A stretch of DNA of 20,385 nt from Acidobacteriaceae bacterium (GTDB lineage: Bacteria; Acidobacteriota; Terriglobia; Terriglobales; Acidobacteriaceae): positions 1-20,385 of the forward strand of contig JASIJX010000330.1 in NCBI GenBank assembly GCA_030049955.1, written 5' to 3'. Positions 7,643 through 15,490 of the stretch are shown in pieces. Position numbers and translations under genes: made by a program. The notes beneath the pieces were generated by a model that was not told the origin of the DNA, did not search any database, and saw only the letters and a list, made by a program, of their open reading frames with translations. How positions within the stretch are numbered: position 1 is the stretch's first letter; every line of letters starts with the position of its first letter.

Positions 7643-10600
7643 CTACTCCCGTGTCTCATCGAACTCGTCAAAGTCGGCCGCCGGTGCTGCTTCCCTTACC
7701 CGGCGCCGCCGTTCAAGGTAGCCGTGAATGAATGAGAAAAATGCAGGAACAAAAAAGAGCGTAGCCACCGTGGCCAGCAACAGGCCCCCGATCACGGCGC
7801 GGCCCAGCGGCGCGTTCTGTTCGCCTCCATCGCCAAGGCCGAGAGCCATCGGCACCATGCCGATAATCATGGCGAGCGCAGTCATAATCACCGGCCGCAT
7901 GCGGACAAATCCGGCGTTGATGGCCGCCTGTCGCGCGTCGCCCACCAGGATATCCATCTGTTCGCGCGCAAAGCTGACGACCAGGATGGAATTGGCCGTC
8001 GCCACGCCCATGCACATAATGGCGCCGGTGAGCGCCGGCACGCTGAGCCGGGTGCCGGTGAGGAACAGGAACCAAACAATACCGGCCAGCGCCGCAGGCA
8101 GCGCGGAAATGATGAGAAACGGATCGAGCCAGGATTGGAAGTTAACGACGATCAGCAAATAGACCAGCAGAATGGAAAATGCGAGACCGGCCAGCAGGCC
8201 CTCGTACGACTTGTACATGGTCTCGCTCTGCCCGCGCAGGGTGAAGTGCGAGCCGCGCGGCAGGTCCTTCTGGTGCTCCTTGACAATCCGCTCCATGGCG
8301 CGCGTTACGCTGCCCAGGTCGGTGCCTTCCACGTTGGCGAAGATGTCGATCACCGGCTCGATGTCGTAGTGGCTCTCCTCGCCCTGCTCGACACCGGGAG
8401 TAATAGCCGCCAGATTGCTGAGCACCTGCACCGGCCTTGGCGCGCCAGGAGCCGCGCTCGAAGCAGCGCCCGGCGCGAGCGTCGAGGGCGCGCCGGCCAG
8501 GTACGCAGGCGCCGAGCCCGGAGCCGATGTAAAGGTAGAAACGCCGGTCGTGAGCACGTTGCTGCCGCCGGTGATCGGCAGGCTCTTCAACCCGGCCATC
8601 GTGTCCAGCCGGTACTGCGGCGACTGCACGGCGATGTTGTACGAAACGCCGTTGCGCGGGTCCAGAAAAAACTCGGGCGAAGTCTGAAAGCTGCCGCTCA
8701 AAGCCACCAGCAGGCTCTGTGCCACGTTCTGCTGCGTCAGGCCCGTATCTGCCGCGCGCGTGCGGTCCACGTCCACCGTCAGGTTGGGGTAGTTGAAAGG
8801 CTGCTGCACGCGGGCGTCGATAGCGCCAGGGACGTAACGGACCTCGTCAAGCACTCTTTCAGCCAGCGCGTGGTTGGCCGGCAGGTTATTGCCGACGATC
8901 TGCAGATCGATCGGAGCAGCCAGGCCGAAGTCGAGGATCTGCGTGACAATGTCGACCGGCGCTGTGTAGAACAGCACGCCCGGATAGTCCCGCTCCAGCA
9001 CGCGCCGGATACGCTCCACGTATTGCTGTGTGGGGTGGTGATCCTCGGCGAGCTGCACCTGGATATCCGCGTCCTCCGGGCCCACAGGCGCCGAAGTGGA
9101 GTAGGAAAGGTTCAGCGATGAGTTGGGCAGGCCGATATTGTCGAGGATCGTGACCAGCTCGTTGGGTGGAATCTGCGAGCGGATAGTGGCTTCGATGCGA
9201 TCGCAGAGTGCCGCAGTCTCTTCGATGCGCGTGCCGGTGTGGGCGCGCACGTGGATCTTGAACTGTCCCGCATCGACGGAGGGGAAAAAGTCCTGGCCAA
9301 GCCACGGCGTAAGCAGCAGCACCGATGCGGCAGCGAAAGCCACGAAGAGAATCAGGAATAACCCCGCGTGGTCGACGCAGACAGTGAGTATCCGCGTATA
9401 ACCGTGGCGCATCTGTTCGAATCGTGTCTCGAAGGCGAGATAAAACTGCGTCAGCGGATTGCGGCTGGACTTTCTGCGCTCCATCTCGGCTGCGTCGTGC
9501 TCATGGAGCAGGTAGCGGGCCATGGTGGGCACCACGGTGCGCGAAAGCAGATAGCTGGCCAGCATGGCGAAAACCACAGCCTCGGCCAGCGGCATGAACA
9601 GGTAGCGCGCCACGCCGCTCAGCAGGAACATGGGCACGAAGACAATGCAGATCGAGAGCGTGGAAACCAGCGCCGGCGTGGCGATCTGTGCGGCGCCATC
9701 GAGAATGGCCTGCTCGATCTCCTTGCCCTCTTCGAGATTGCGGTTGATGTTCTCGATCTCGACGGTTGCGTCGTCGACGAGGATGCCGACGGCAAGCGCC
9801 AGGCCGCCGAGGGTCATAATGTTGACCGTCTCGTTCAGCGCGTAGAGCAGCGTAAGCGAACAGAGAATCGAAAGCGGAATCGAAACTGCGATGATCAGCG
9901 TCGAGCGCCAGCTTCCCAGAAAAATGAGGATCATCACCGCCGTCAGGCAGGCGGCAATGATCGCCTCGCGCACCACGCCGTTGATGGCGGCGCGCACGAA
10001 GATCGACTGGTCGGATACTGCGCTGATCTGCAGCTCGGGCGGCAATTCGCCCTTGATGTAAGCCAGCTTCTGGCGAACCTGGCTGATGATGTCGAGCGTA
10101 GACGCCGAGCCCGTTTTGAGCACGTTCATCAGTACCGCGCGACGGCCGTCCACGCGAACGATATTGGTCTGCGGCGGAAAGCCGTCGCGCACGTGCGCCA
10201 CGTCGCGGATATAGACGACCGCACCGTTGACCGCCTTGATGGGCATATTGTTCAACTCGTTGAGAACCGTCGGCGCGGAGTTGGTCTCCACCTGGTACTC
10301 GAAGCGGTTGATCTTGATCGTGCCCGAGGGGGCGATGATGTTCTGCGCAGCGACGGCATTGACCACATCGGAGGGTGACAGCCCCTTGGCCTGCAGCGCC
10401 GGCAGGTCGAGGTCGACCTGAACCTGGCGAATCTTGCCGCCGTACGGGTACGGCGTCTGCGCGCCTTCAATCGTCGCCAGCTGCGTGCGGATAGTATTTG
10501 TCGCCAGGTCGTTCAACTGCTGCTCATTGAGCCCCTGGCCGGACAAGCCGAGCTGCAGAATCGGCACGCTCGACGCATTGTACTGGATGATGAACGGCGG

Positions 10601-10978
10601 AAACGTGCCCGGCGGCATGCTTCGCAGCTCAACCTGGCTGATCGACGTCACCTGGGCGACGGCCTCGCCGATATTCACATGGGGCTTGAAGAATACTTTG
10701 ATGACGCCGACGCCCACCAGCGATTGTGACTCGATATGATCGATGTCATTAACGGTGACCGTGAGGCCGCGCTCGGCGTTAAAGATGATCCGCTTGGACA
10801 TCTGGTCGGCAGAGAGGCCGCTGAACTGCCAGACCACCGTGATCACAGGAATGTCGATGTTCGGAAAGATGTCCGTGGGCATGGACTCGATGGAAAACAC
10901 GCCCAGGATCAGAATCAAAAGCGCAAAGACGACAAAGGTGTAAGGCCGTCTCAGCGCAACCCGAACAATCCACATCAT
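7643..10978 (-). CDS. RND efflux permease (AcrB/HAE1-like), with atypical proton-relay residue and insert
   Basis: Predicted 1111-residue inner-membrane transporter of the RND superfamily, the energised part of the pump. It starts MMW with the first transmembrane helix at about 13-31. Periplasmic porter domains (about 35-330 and 570-880) alternate with two blocks of transmembrane helices, giving the usual 12-helix plan. The relay motif GILVDDATVEIENINR is present (D402, D403). At the place of the helix-10 Lys of AcrB (K940) it reads GVATANSILVVSF, so the position is Ala995. The second porter region carries an Ala/Pro/Gly/Ser-rich insert of about 45 residues (about 806-850), and the C-terminal tail is acidic (DFDEFDETRE); together these explain the length above the usual 1030-1050. 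GAGGAG at 10992-10997, 13 nt before the ATG, is the likely ribosome binding site. First gene of the operon; no regulator gene is adjacent. Confidence 0.95.
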   Translation of the reverse strand: MMWIVRVALRRPYTFVVFALLILILGVFSIESMPTDIFPNIDIPVITVVWQFSGLSADQMSKRIIFNAERGLTVTVNDIDHIESQSLVGVGVIKVFFKPHVNIGEAVAQVTSISQVELRSMPPGTFPPFIIQYNASSVPILQLGLSGQGLNEQQLNDLATNTIRTQLATIEGAQTPYPYGGKIRQVQVDLDLPALQAKGLSPSDVVNAVAAQNIIAPSGTIKINRFEYQVETNSAPTVLNELNNMPIKAVNGAVVYIRDVAHVRDGFPPQTNIVRVDGRRAVLMNVLKTGSASTLDIISQVRQKLAYIKGELPPELQISAVSDQSIFVRAAINGVVREAIIAACLTAVMILIFLGSWRSTLIIAVSIPLSILCSLTLLYALNETVNIMTLGGLALAVGILVDDATVEIENINRNLEEGKEIEQAILDGAAQIATPALVSTLSICIVFVPMFLLSGVARYLFMPLAEAVVFAMLASYLLSRTVVPTMARYLLHEHDAAEMERRKSSRNPLTQFYLAFETRFEQMRHGYTRILTVCVDHAGLFLILFVAFAAASVLLLTPWLGQDFFPSVDAGQFKIHVRAHTGTRIEETAALCDRIEATIRSQIPPNELVTILDNIGLPNSSLNLSYSTSAPVGPEDADIQVQLAEDHHPTQQYVERIRRVLERDYPGVLFYTAPVDIVTQILDFGLAAPIDLQIVGNNLPANHALAERVLDEVRYVPGAIDARVQQPFNYPNLTVDVDRTRAADTGLTQQNVAQSLLVALSGSFQTSPEFFLDPRNGVSYNIAVQSPQYRLDTMAGLKSLPITGGSNVLTTGVSTFTSAPGSAPAYLAGAPSTLAPGAASSAAPGAPRPVQVLSNLAAITPGVEQGEESHYDIEPVIDIFANVEGTDLGSVTRAMERIVKEHQKDLPRGSHFTLRGQSETMYKSYEGLLAGLAFSILLVYLLIVVNFQSWLDPFLIISALPAALAGIVWFLFLTGTRLSVPALTGAIMCMGVATANSILVVSFAREQMDILVGDARQAAINAGFVRMRPVIMTALAMIIGMVPMALGLGDGGEQNAPLGRAVIGGLLLATVATLFFVPAFFSFIHGYLERRRRVREAAPAADFDEFDETRE

Positions 10979-10997
10979 AAGCTGGCACTCGCTCCTC

Positions 10998-11025
10998 GCC
11001 GTGCTCCCGGAGTCCGGGATACGGC
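10998..11025 (-). promoter_or_regulatory. Leader hairpin abutting the permease Shine-Dalgarno
   Basis: A 13-nt palindrome CCCGGA-G-TCCGGG (11006-11018) is enclosed by a second pairing GCCGT/ACGGC (10998-11002 with 11021-11025). Together they give an interrupted 11-bp stem. The 3' edge, in minus-strand sense, touches the GAGGAG at 10992-10997. A stem here could affect translation initiation or mRNA stability of the pump operon. There is no T run, so it is not an intrinsic terminator. Confidence 0.45.
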
Positions 11026-11155
11026 CCGGTTATCTGGACTGGTCTTCTGGGGTCAGGAAGAGTGCTTGCCTCAACGCCGGTTCCCAGGGGCATGGACTCA
11101 AGGCCGATTTCGCTCGTCCGCCGCCTTCAAACCAAATATCCAGTGCGAAAGTATT

Positions 11156-11183
11156 AGTTTAGTTGAATGAGAAAGACCGGCAA
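11156..11183 (-). promoter_or_regulatory. Weak sigma70-like promoter candidate for the efflux operon
   Basis: On the minus strand TTGCCG (11183-11178) and TAAACT (11161-11156) are separated by 16 nt, each matching four of six consensus bases. It would give a leader of about 170 nt containing the hairpin at 10998-11025. Matches of this quality occur by chance. Confidence 0.22.
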
Positions 11184-11375
11184 ATGCTCCGCAGGCAAAC
11201 CTTCCCTCGTCTTAAGGACGTTCCTGCTGCTCAAAAAGATACTTTTTTTGCAACCGCCCGTTGCGCCAACCGAGCCGCGCGAAGTACTTTAGCCGCGCCC
11301 ACACTCCGCATCGCCGCTCCTCATCGCCTCGCCTCGGCTTCTGCCGCCTTAATCCCGCATGTCTGGCCGGCAGGA

Positions 11376-11903
11376 TCACCCAGCGGATGCGAGCAGTCTC
11401 TCGATTGCGGGCTCCAGTGACTCGGGACGCGTGGACGGGGCGAATCTCTCCGCGACCGCGCCGTCGCGCCCTACCAGAAACTTGGTGAAGTTCCAGCCGA
11501 TCCGTCCTCCGGTGAGCCATCCCAGTCCGCCGCGCTTTTGCCTCTTCAGGAAGCGGTACAGCGGATGCGCACGCGGGCCGTTTACTTCGATCTTCGCGAA
11601 CACGGGAAAGGTCACTCCAAAGTTCCGCGCGCAGAATTGTCCGATTGCACCCGCATCGCCCGGTTCCTGCCGGCCGAACTGGTTGCACGGGAATGCAAGC
11701 GTTACCAAGCCGCGATTCGAGTAGGCGCGATACAGCGTCTCCAATCCCGCATACTGCGGCGTGAAGCCGCATTGGCTGGCCGTATTGACGATCAGCAACA
11801 CCTGCCCGCGAAATTCTTCGAGACAAACGTCGCGCCCATCCAGCAGCGGAGCCGAGAACTCGTAAACGGATTGGGCAGTCGGCCGGGGATCGGAATTGCT
11901 CAT
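11376..11903 (-). CDS. gpx: Glutathione peroxidase family protein (non-selenium, two-Cys, thioredoxin-type)
   Basis: Predicted 175-residue cytosolic peroxidase that reduces hydrogen peroxide and organic hydroperoxides. The family signature NTASQCGFTPQY carries the peroxidatic Cys45 in place of selenocysteine. The FPCNQFGRQEPG loop supplies Gln79, and GWNFTKFLV supplies Trp137 and Asn138, completing the Cys-Gln-Trp-Asn set. Cys91 in the FCARNFGVTFPVF segment is where thioredoxin-dependent members of the family keep their resolving Cys, so thioredoxin rather than glutathione is the likely reductant (inference from the family). No signal peptide is visible. The start has AGG close upstream inside a duplicated 13-bp unit. 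It is divergent from bamA and co-directional with the efflux operon 397 bp downstream, so it is probably transcribed alone. Confidence 0.94.
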   Translation of the reverse strand: MSNSDPRPTAQSVYEFSAPLLDGRDVCLEEFRGQVLLIVNTASQCGFTPQYAGLETLYRAYSNRGLVTLAFPCNQFGRQEPGDAGAIGQFCARNFGVTFPVFAKIEVNGPRAHPLYRFLKRQKRGGLGWLTGGRIGWNFTKFLVGRDGAVAERFAPSTRPESLEPAIERLLASAG

Positions 11904-11926
11904 CGGACCTGCTTATCGGACCTGCT
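11902..11926 (-). repeat. Tandem duplication of a 12-bp unit over the peroxidase start site
   Basis: On the plus strand ATCGGACCTGCT occurs at 11902-11913 and again at 11915-11926, giving a 13-bp period. In minus-strand sense both copies read AGCAGGTCCGAT. The first-read copy ends GATA and the second ends GATG, where ATG is the gene's start. The AGG ribosome-binding core is therefore present twice. Confidence 0.75.
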
Positions 11927-12249
11927 CAATTGTACGGAGCCGGCCTCGGTCACCACCCATCTCGCCCTCAATCCCGGGTCCGCTCCGGTAGACTGTCAAA
12001 GGGTTCCAGGGAGCCGGATGTTTGCGCCGATTGTGGCTGTTCGCGCTTTGGCACGGAGGTTTCGCCGTGCCATCGGAGCATGGCGGGCTCCGGTCCGTGC
12101 GTCAATTGGCGCCATGGCATCGGCTGGGGGTTCAGAACCCGAGACGATCTGCCCCGGATTGGTCCGCGTTATGCGGTTGGGCGGGGTGAGCGCCGTCCAA
12201 TATAATCAGATTTTCCGTAGCAAGACGGATTTTTTCAGCAATTGAGGGT
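11904..12249. other. Divergent intergenic region between peroxidase and bamA
   Basis: This 346-bp region separates two divergent starts. It contains an 8-bp perfect inverted repeat TGGCACGG/CCGTGCCA at 12049-12056 and 12065-12072 with an 8-nt loop and no T run, and a plus-strand TATAAT with a small T-run hairpin listed separately. A 75-codon open frame at 12018-12245 (+) is Arg/Ala-rich and is judged non-coding. Confidence 0.5.
12201..12235 (+). promoter_or_regulatory. Candidate bamA -10 box followed by a small hairpin with T run
   Basis: A perfect TATAAT lies at 12201-12206, with TTGGGC 18 nt upstream (12177-12182) as a weak -35. It is followed immediately by TCCGT-AGCAAG-ACGGA (12214-12229) and six T (12230-12235). 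The stem is only 5 bp, so termination would be inefficient; the layout recalls a short attenuator or pause site in the bamA leader. The -10 is the better-supported part. Confidence 0.4.
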
Positions 12250-15200
12250 GTGCATATTTTTCCCGTGAAGCAGAACCATGGACCGCACCAGTACTTGTGC
12301 TCGCCGCAGGGCTCCAGCCCGGTGAAGATTAAGCACACTTCCATCGGCAATCACCGCAGTTCCCTCGGGCTGCTTTCCGCCTGCGGAATCGCGAAGGCGA
12401 AGCGCAGCGCAAGCCTGGCCGGCATTGCCCTGCTCGTTGCGCTGGGCGCGTTCACTGCGCCAGCCCGCGCGCAGGATGCTGCTGCCCAGGACCAGGCGCA
12501 GGATCAGGCCCAGCCGTCGCAGACCATCGACCAGATCCGCGTCATCGGCAACCGGCGCATTCCCAAGGAGACCATCCTCGCCCGCCTGTTCACCCACGTG
12601 GGCGACGTCTATGATCCCATTTCCATCGAGCGCGATTTCAACTCGCTCTGGAACACCGGCTACTTCGAGGATCTGCGTATCGAGCGCGAAGAGACGGAAA
12701 AGGGCATCATCCTCAACATCTTCGTTCGCGAAAAGCCCAATATCCGCGAAATCAACTACCACGGCATGAACAGCATCACGCAGTCCGACGTGCTCGACCG
12801 CTTCAAGAAGGAGAAGGTCGGCCTCTCGGTCGAAAGCCAGTACGATCCCACCAAGATCAAGCACGCCGAGACGGTGCTCAAGGAGATGCTCGCCGAGCAC
12901 GGCCACCAGTTCGCCACCATCAAGACCGAGGTCAAGACCATTCCGCCGGCCTCGGTGCAGGTGAACTTCAACATCAAGGAAGGCCCGGTCGTCAAAGTCG
13001 GCAACATCAAGTTCACCGGCAACGAGCACCTGGGCGCGCTCTACCTGCGCCGCTCGATGAAGAACCTCAAGCCCATCGGCATTCCCTACTCGATCATCTT
13101 CGAGGACCTGTTCCCGCAGACCTTCGACGCCTCCAAGCTCGAGGAAGACACCGAGCGCGTCCGCCAGGCCTACCGCGACAAGGGCTACGCCAACGCCGCG
13201 GTTGAGGAGCCGAAGACCCAGATCCGCGACCAGGGCGGCCTGAACTGGTTCACATTCCGCCCCAACAAGGGCAAGCGCATCGATATTCTGCTGCCCATCG
13301 AAGAAGGCGACCGCTACCGGCTCGGCACCATCACCTTCAGCGGCAATAAGTTCGTGACCAACGAGAAGGCTCTTCGCGCCACCTTCCCCATCAAGGATGG
13401 CGACTGGTTCAACGCGACGGACATCGGCAAGGGCCTGGACAACCTGAAGAAGGCCTACGGCCAGTCCGGCTACATCAACGTTGGCGCCATTCCGCACCTT
13501 TCCTACGACGACCAAAAGCACACCGTCTCGATGAACATCGATATCGACGAGGGCAAGCAGTTCTACGTCTCGCGCATCGAGTTCACGGGCAACACCGTCA
13601 CCCGCGACCGCGTCATCCGCCGCGAGCTGCTGCTCGACGAGGGCCAGATCTACAACTCCCAGCTCTGGGAGTACAGCCTGCTCCGCCTCAACCAGCTCGA
13701 GTACTTCGAGCCGCTCAAGGTCGATCAGGACTCCGAAGCCCATCAGGACCCGGACAACGGCACCGTCGAGCTGCTCCTCAAGGTCAAGGAAAAGGGTAAG
13801 AACTCCATCGGCATGAACGGAGGCGTCAGCGGCCTTCAGGGTGCGTTCATCGGCGTCAACTACCAAACCAACAACTTCCTCGGCCTGGGCGAAACCCTCA
13901 GCCTGCAGGGCAACCTGGGCTCCATCAGCCGCCAGTTCCTCTTCGGCTTTACGCAGCCCTACTTCCGCAATCGCCCCATCCAGATGGGCTTCCAGATTTT
14001 CAACAACAAAACGGACTACAACTCGGCCAAAAACTACCAGACCACTACCGGCGCTTCGCTGAACCTTTCGGCAGCCGAGAAGTCGCTGACGCAGAACTAC
14101 AACCAGGCGTCGGACGGATTCAATTACTCCATCAGCTATCCGCTGCGCCGTCATGCTTTCCAGCGCGTAGGCTTCACCTATTCCTGGACCCGCTCCACCA
14201 TCACCGCCTTCAGCACGGCCTCGCAGTCGTTCTTCCAGACCATTGCCTTCCGCTCCGGCATCCAGGGATCGAACCCGCTGGCCGGCATCGTGAACAGCCA
14301 GATCTCGCTCAGCTACATGTATGACACGGTGAGCAATCCGCTGCGCCCGCGCACCGGCAAGCAGTACACCGCGGTCTTCCAGGCCTCGGGCCTGTGGGGC
14401 GATGTGCGCTACATCTCGCCACTGGTGGGATACAAGAATTACATCCCCGTGCACTACCTCATCCCCAGTGCGAACGGGCGCAACGTACTGGGCATCCGCG
14501 CGCAGTTGCAGTATGTGCAGGGTTACGGCGGCGATGTCGCCCCGCCAAACAACCGCATCTACTCCGGCGGCGAAAACGACCTGCGCGGCTTCGATATCCG
14601 CAGCGCCACGCCATATGGCTACGTGCCCACGCGCGTGAACTTCCAGCTCGACAACCCCGATGGAAGCTGCGTTTCGGCACAGCCCTCGAACAAGGCCAAC
14701 ACCGCCTGCGTTCAGGTGCCGCTGCCCGTCTACGGCATTGCCTCCATCGGCGGCGATGCCAACCTGACCACCAACCTCGAATACCGCATTCCGCTCGTCG
14801 GCCCGTTCACGTTCTCCCTCTTCGACGACTTCGGCATCGATACGGCGACCAATCACGGCCAGCTCAAGCAGAGCCCCGAGGGCTTCGCTTCGCTCACCGC
14901 TCCGCTCTACGGTTGCCAGTCTCTGCAGAATCAGGGAAGCGGCGTGGTTTCCTGCTTCAGCACCATCACCGGCTCACAGGTCGGCTTCAAGCAGAACATC
15001 CTACCCGTCGCCGGCACCAACTTCGTGCCGCGCATGTCCACCGGCGCCGAGCTCGGCGTGCTCATGCCCATCATCAACGCGCCGTTCCGCATCTACTACG
15101 CCTACAACCCGCTGCGCCTCTACGAGCGGCCGTACTGCAACGAGCCTGGCTCCGGCCGCAACCAGTTGAGCTGCTCGGCCTCGCTCATCACCCGCGACAT

Positions 15201-15321
15201 GTTCCCGCCCGGAGGCGCCGGCGATTTCACCTACGGCGAAGCCATTCAGGCCTACGGCTCACAATACGTCTTCCGCGAACCCCGCAAAACCTTCCGGTTA
15301 ACAATCTCAACCACGTTCTAA
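12250..15321 (+). CDS. bamA: BamA, outer-membrane protein assembly factor (Omp85 family)
   Basis: Core subunit of the outer-membrane beta-barrel assembly machine, 1023 residues from the GTG at 12250. The start is uncertain: in-frame GTG codons also occur at 12265 and 12322, the last with AGGG 10 nt upstream, and all would give a signal peptide ending near ARA-QD (about 75). Five POTRA domains follow: about 92-160, 161-240, 241-350 (unusually long), 351-428 and 429-513. Each has a conserved GN/GM turn, such as VIGNRRIP, FTGNEHLG, FSGNKFV and FTGNTVTR. The Omp85 barrel (about 515-1023) has the loop-6 signature as LRGF (about 778-781) and ends in a terminal Phe (RLTISTTF), the usual insertion signal. 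All six Cys of the mature chain lie in the barrel as three pairs: 807/820, 889/902 and 963/975. It exceeds E. coli BamA (about 810) through loop and linker growth. A strong terminator follows, so it ends its transcription unit. Confidence 0.95.
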   Translation: MHIFPVKQNHGPHQYLCSPQGSSPVKIKHTSIGNHRSSLGLLSACGIAKAKRSASLAGIALLVALGAFTAPARAQDAAAQDQAQDQAQPSQTIDQIRVIGNRRIPKETILARLFTHVGDVYDPISIERDFNSLWNTGYFEDLRIEREETEKGIILNIFVREKPNIREINYHGMNSITQSDVLDRFKKEKVGLSVESQYDPTKIKHAETVLKEMLAEHGHQFATIKTEVKTIPPASVQVNFNIKEGPVVKVGNIKFTGNEHLGALYLRRSMKNLKPIGIPYSIIFEDLFPQTFDASKLEEDTERVRQAYRDKGYANAAVEEPKTQIRDQGGLNWFTFRPNKGKRIDILLPIEEGDRYRLGTITFSGNKFVTNEKALRATFPIKDGDWFNATDIGKGLDNLKKAYGQSGYINVGAIPHLSYDDQKHTVSMNIDIDEGKQFYVSRIEFTGNTVTRDRVIRRELLLDEGQIYNSQLWEYSLLRLNQLEYFEPLKVDQDSEAHQDPDNGTVELLLKVKEKGKNSIGMNGGVSGLQGAFIGVNYQTNNFLGLGETLSLQGNLGSISRQFLFGFTQPYFRNRPIQMGFQIFNNKTDYNSAKNYQTTTGASLNLSAAEKSLTQNYNQASDGFNYSISYPLRRHAFQRVGFTYSWTRSTITAFSTASQSFFQTIAFRSGIQGSNPLAGIVNSQISLSYMYDTVSNPLRPRTGKQYTAVFQASGLWGDVRYISPLVGYKNYIPVHYLIPSANGRNVLGIRAQLQYVQGYGGDVAPPNNRIYSGGENDLRGFDIRSATPYGYVPTRVNFQLDNPDGSCVSAQPSNKANTACVQVPLPVYGIASIGGDANLTTNLEYRIPLVGPFTFSLFDDFGIDTATNHGQLKQSPEGFASLTAPLYGCQSLQNQGSGVVSCFSTITGSQVGFKQNILPVAGTNFVPRMSTGAELGVLMPIINAPFRIYYAYNPLRLYERPYCNEPGSGRNQLSCSASLITRDMFPPGGAGDFTYGEAIQAYGSQYVFREPRKTFRLTISTTF

Positions 15322-15338
15322 GCCAGACCGTGCATGAC

Positions 15339-15372
15339 AAAAAGGGCCGCTCAGAACGAGCGGCCCTTTTTT
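15339..15372 (+). terminator. Rho-independent terminator of bamA
   Basis: Perfect 9-bp stem GGGCCGCTC (15344-15352) and GAGCGGCCC (15358-15366) with loop AGAAC. It is flanked by A5 on the left and T6 on the right (15367-15372), so it could act in both directions. It begins 18 nt after the bamA stop codon. Confidence 0.95.
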
Positions 15373-15490
15373 GTTATGGCCATTCGGCCGTTCCTTGGTC
15401 GCAAGGCGCCGATCGTCGGTTGTCAGGAAAATTACGTATTTCCTTCTCTAGCCAAACCCGGCGCCGTCCGCATCCTACCGCAGTGTGCAT

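Larger units (their letters stand above)
10979..11375 (-). other. Non-coding region upstream of the efflux operon
   Basis: This 397-bp gap lies between the peroxidase gene and the efflux operon, both on the minus strand. No frame here shows a convincing protein; the open frame at 11163-11420 (+) starts at a TTG and has no family features. A weak promoter candidate and a leader hairpin are listed separately. I see no T-rich terminator after the peroxidase gene, so some read-through into the pump operon is possible. Confidence 0.5.

Noticed and set aside
8135..10378. Long plus-strand open frames (8135-9121, 9368-10378) under the RND permease
   Set aside because: They are antisense to an unambiguous RND permease, rich in Arg/His/Gln, and show no ribosome binding site or recognisable domain.
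11233..11247. AAAAAG...CTTTTT pairing downstream of the peroxidase gene as a terminator
   Set aside because: The stem is almost all A-T with a 3-nt loop and would not stop transcription; it is better read as an A/T-rich patch.
11163..11420. A TTG-initiated plus-strand 85-codon frame upstream of the efflux operon
   Set aside because: There is no ribosome binding site and no family features, and it overlaps the 3' end of the peroxidase gene on the other strand.
12018..12245. A 75-codon open frame with AGGGAG close upstream, just before bamA
   Set aside because: Spacing to the ATG is too short, the product is Arg/Ala-rich without structure cues, and the frame contains the TATAAT and the T run.
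12235..14856. An 873-codon open frame antisense to bamA
   Set aside because: It mirrors the codon bias of bamA on the opposite strand, has no signal or family features, and its composition (Val/Ala/Glu/Asp/Leu strings) is typical of complementary-frame shadows in GC-rich genes.
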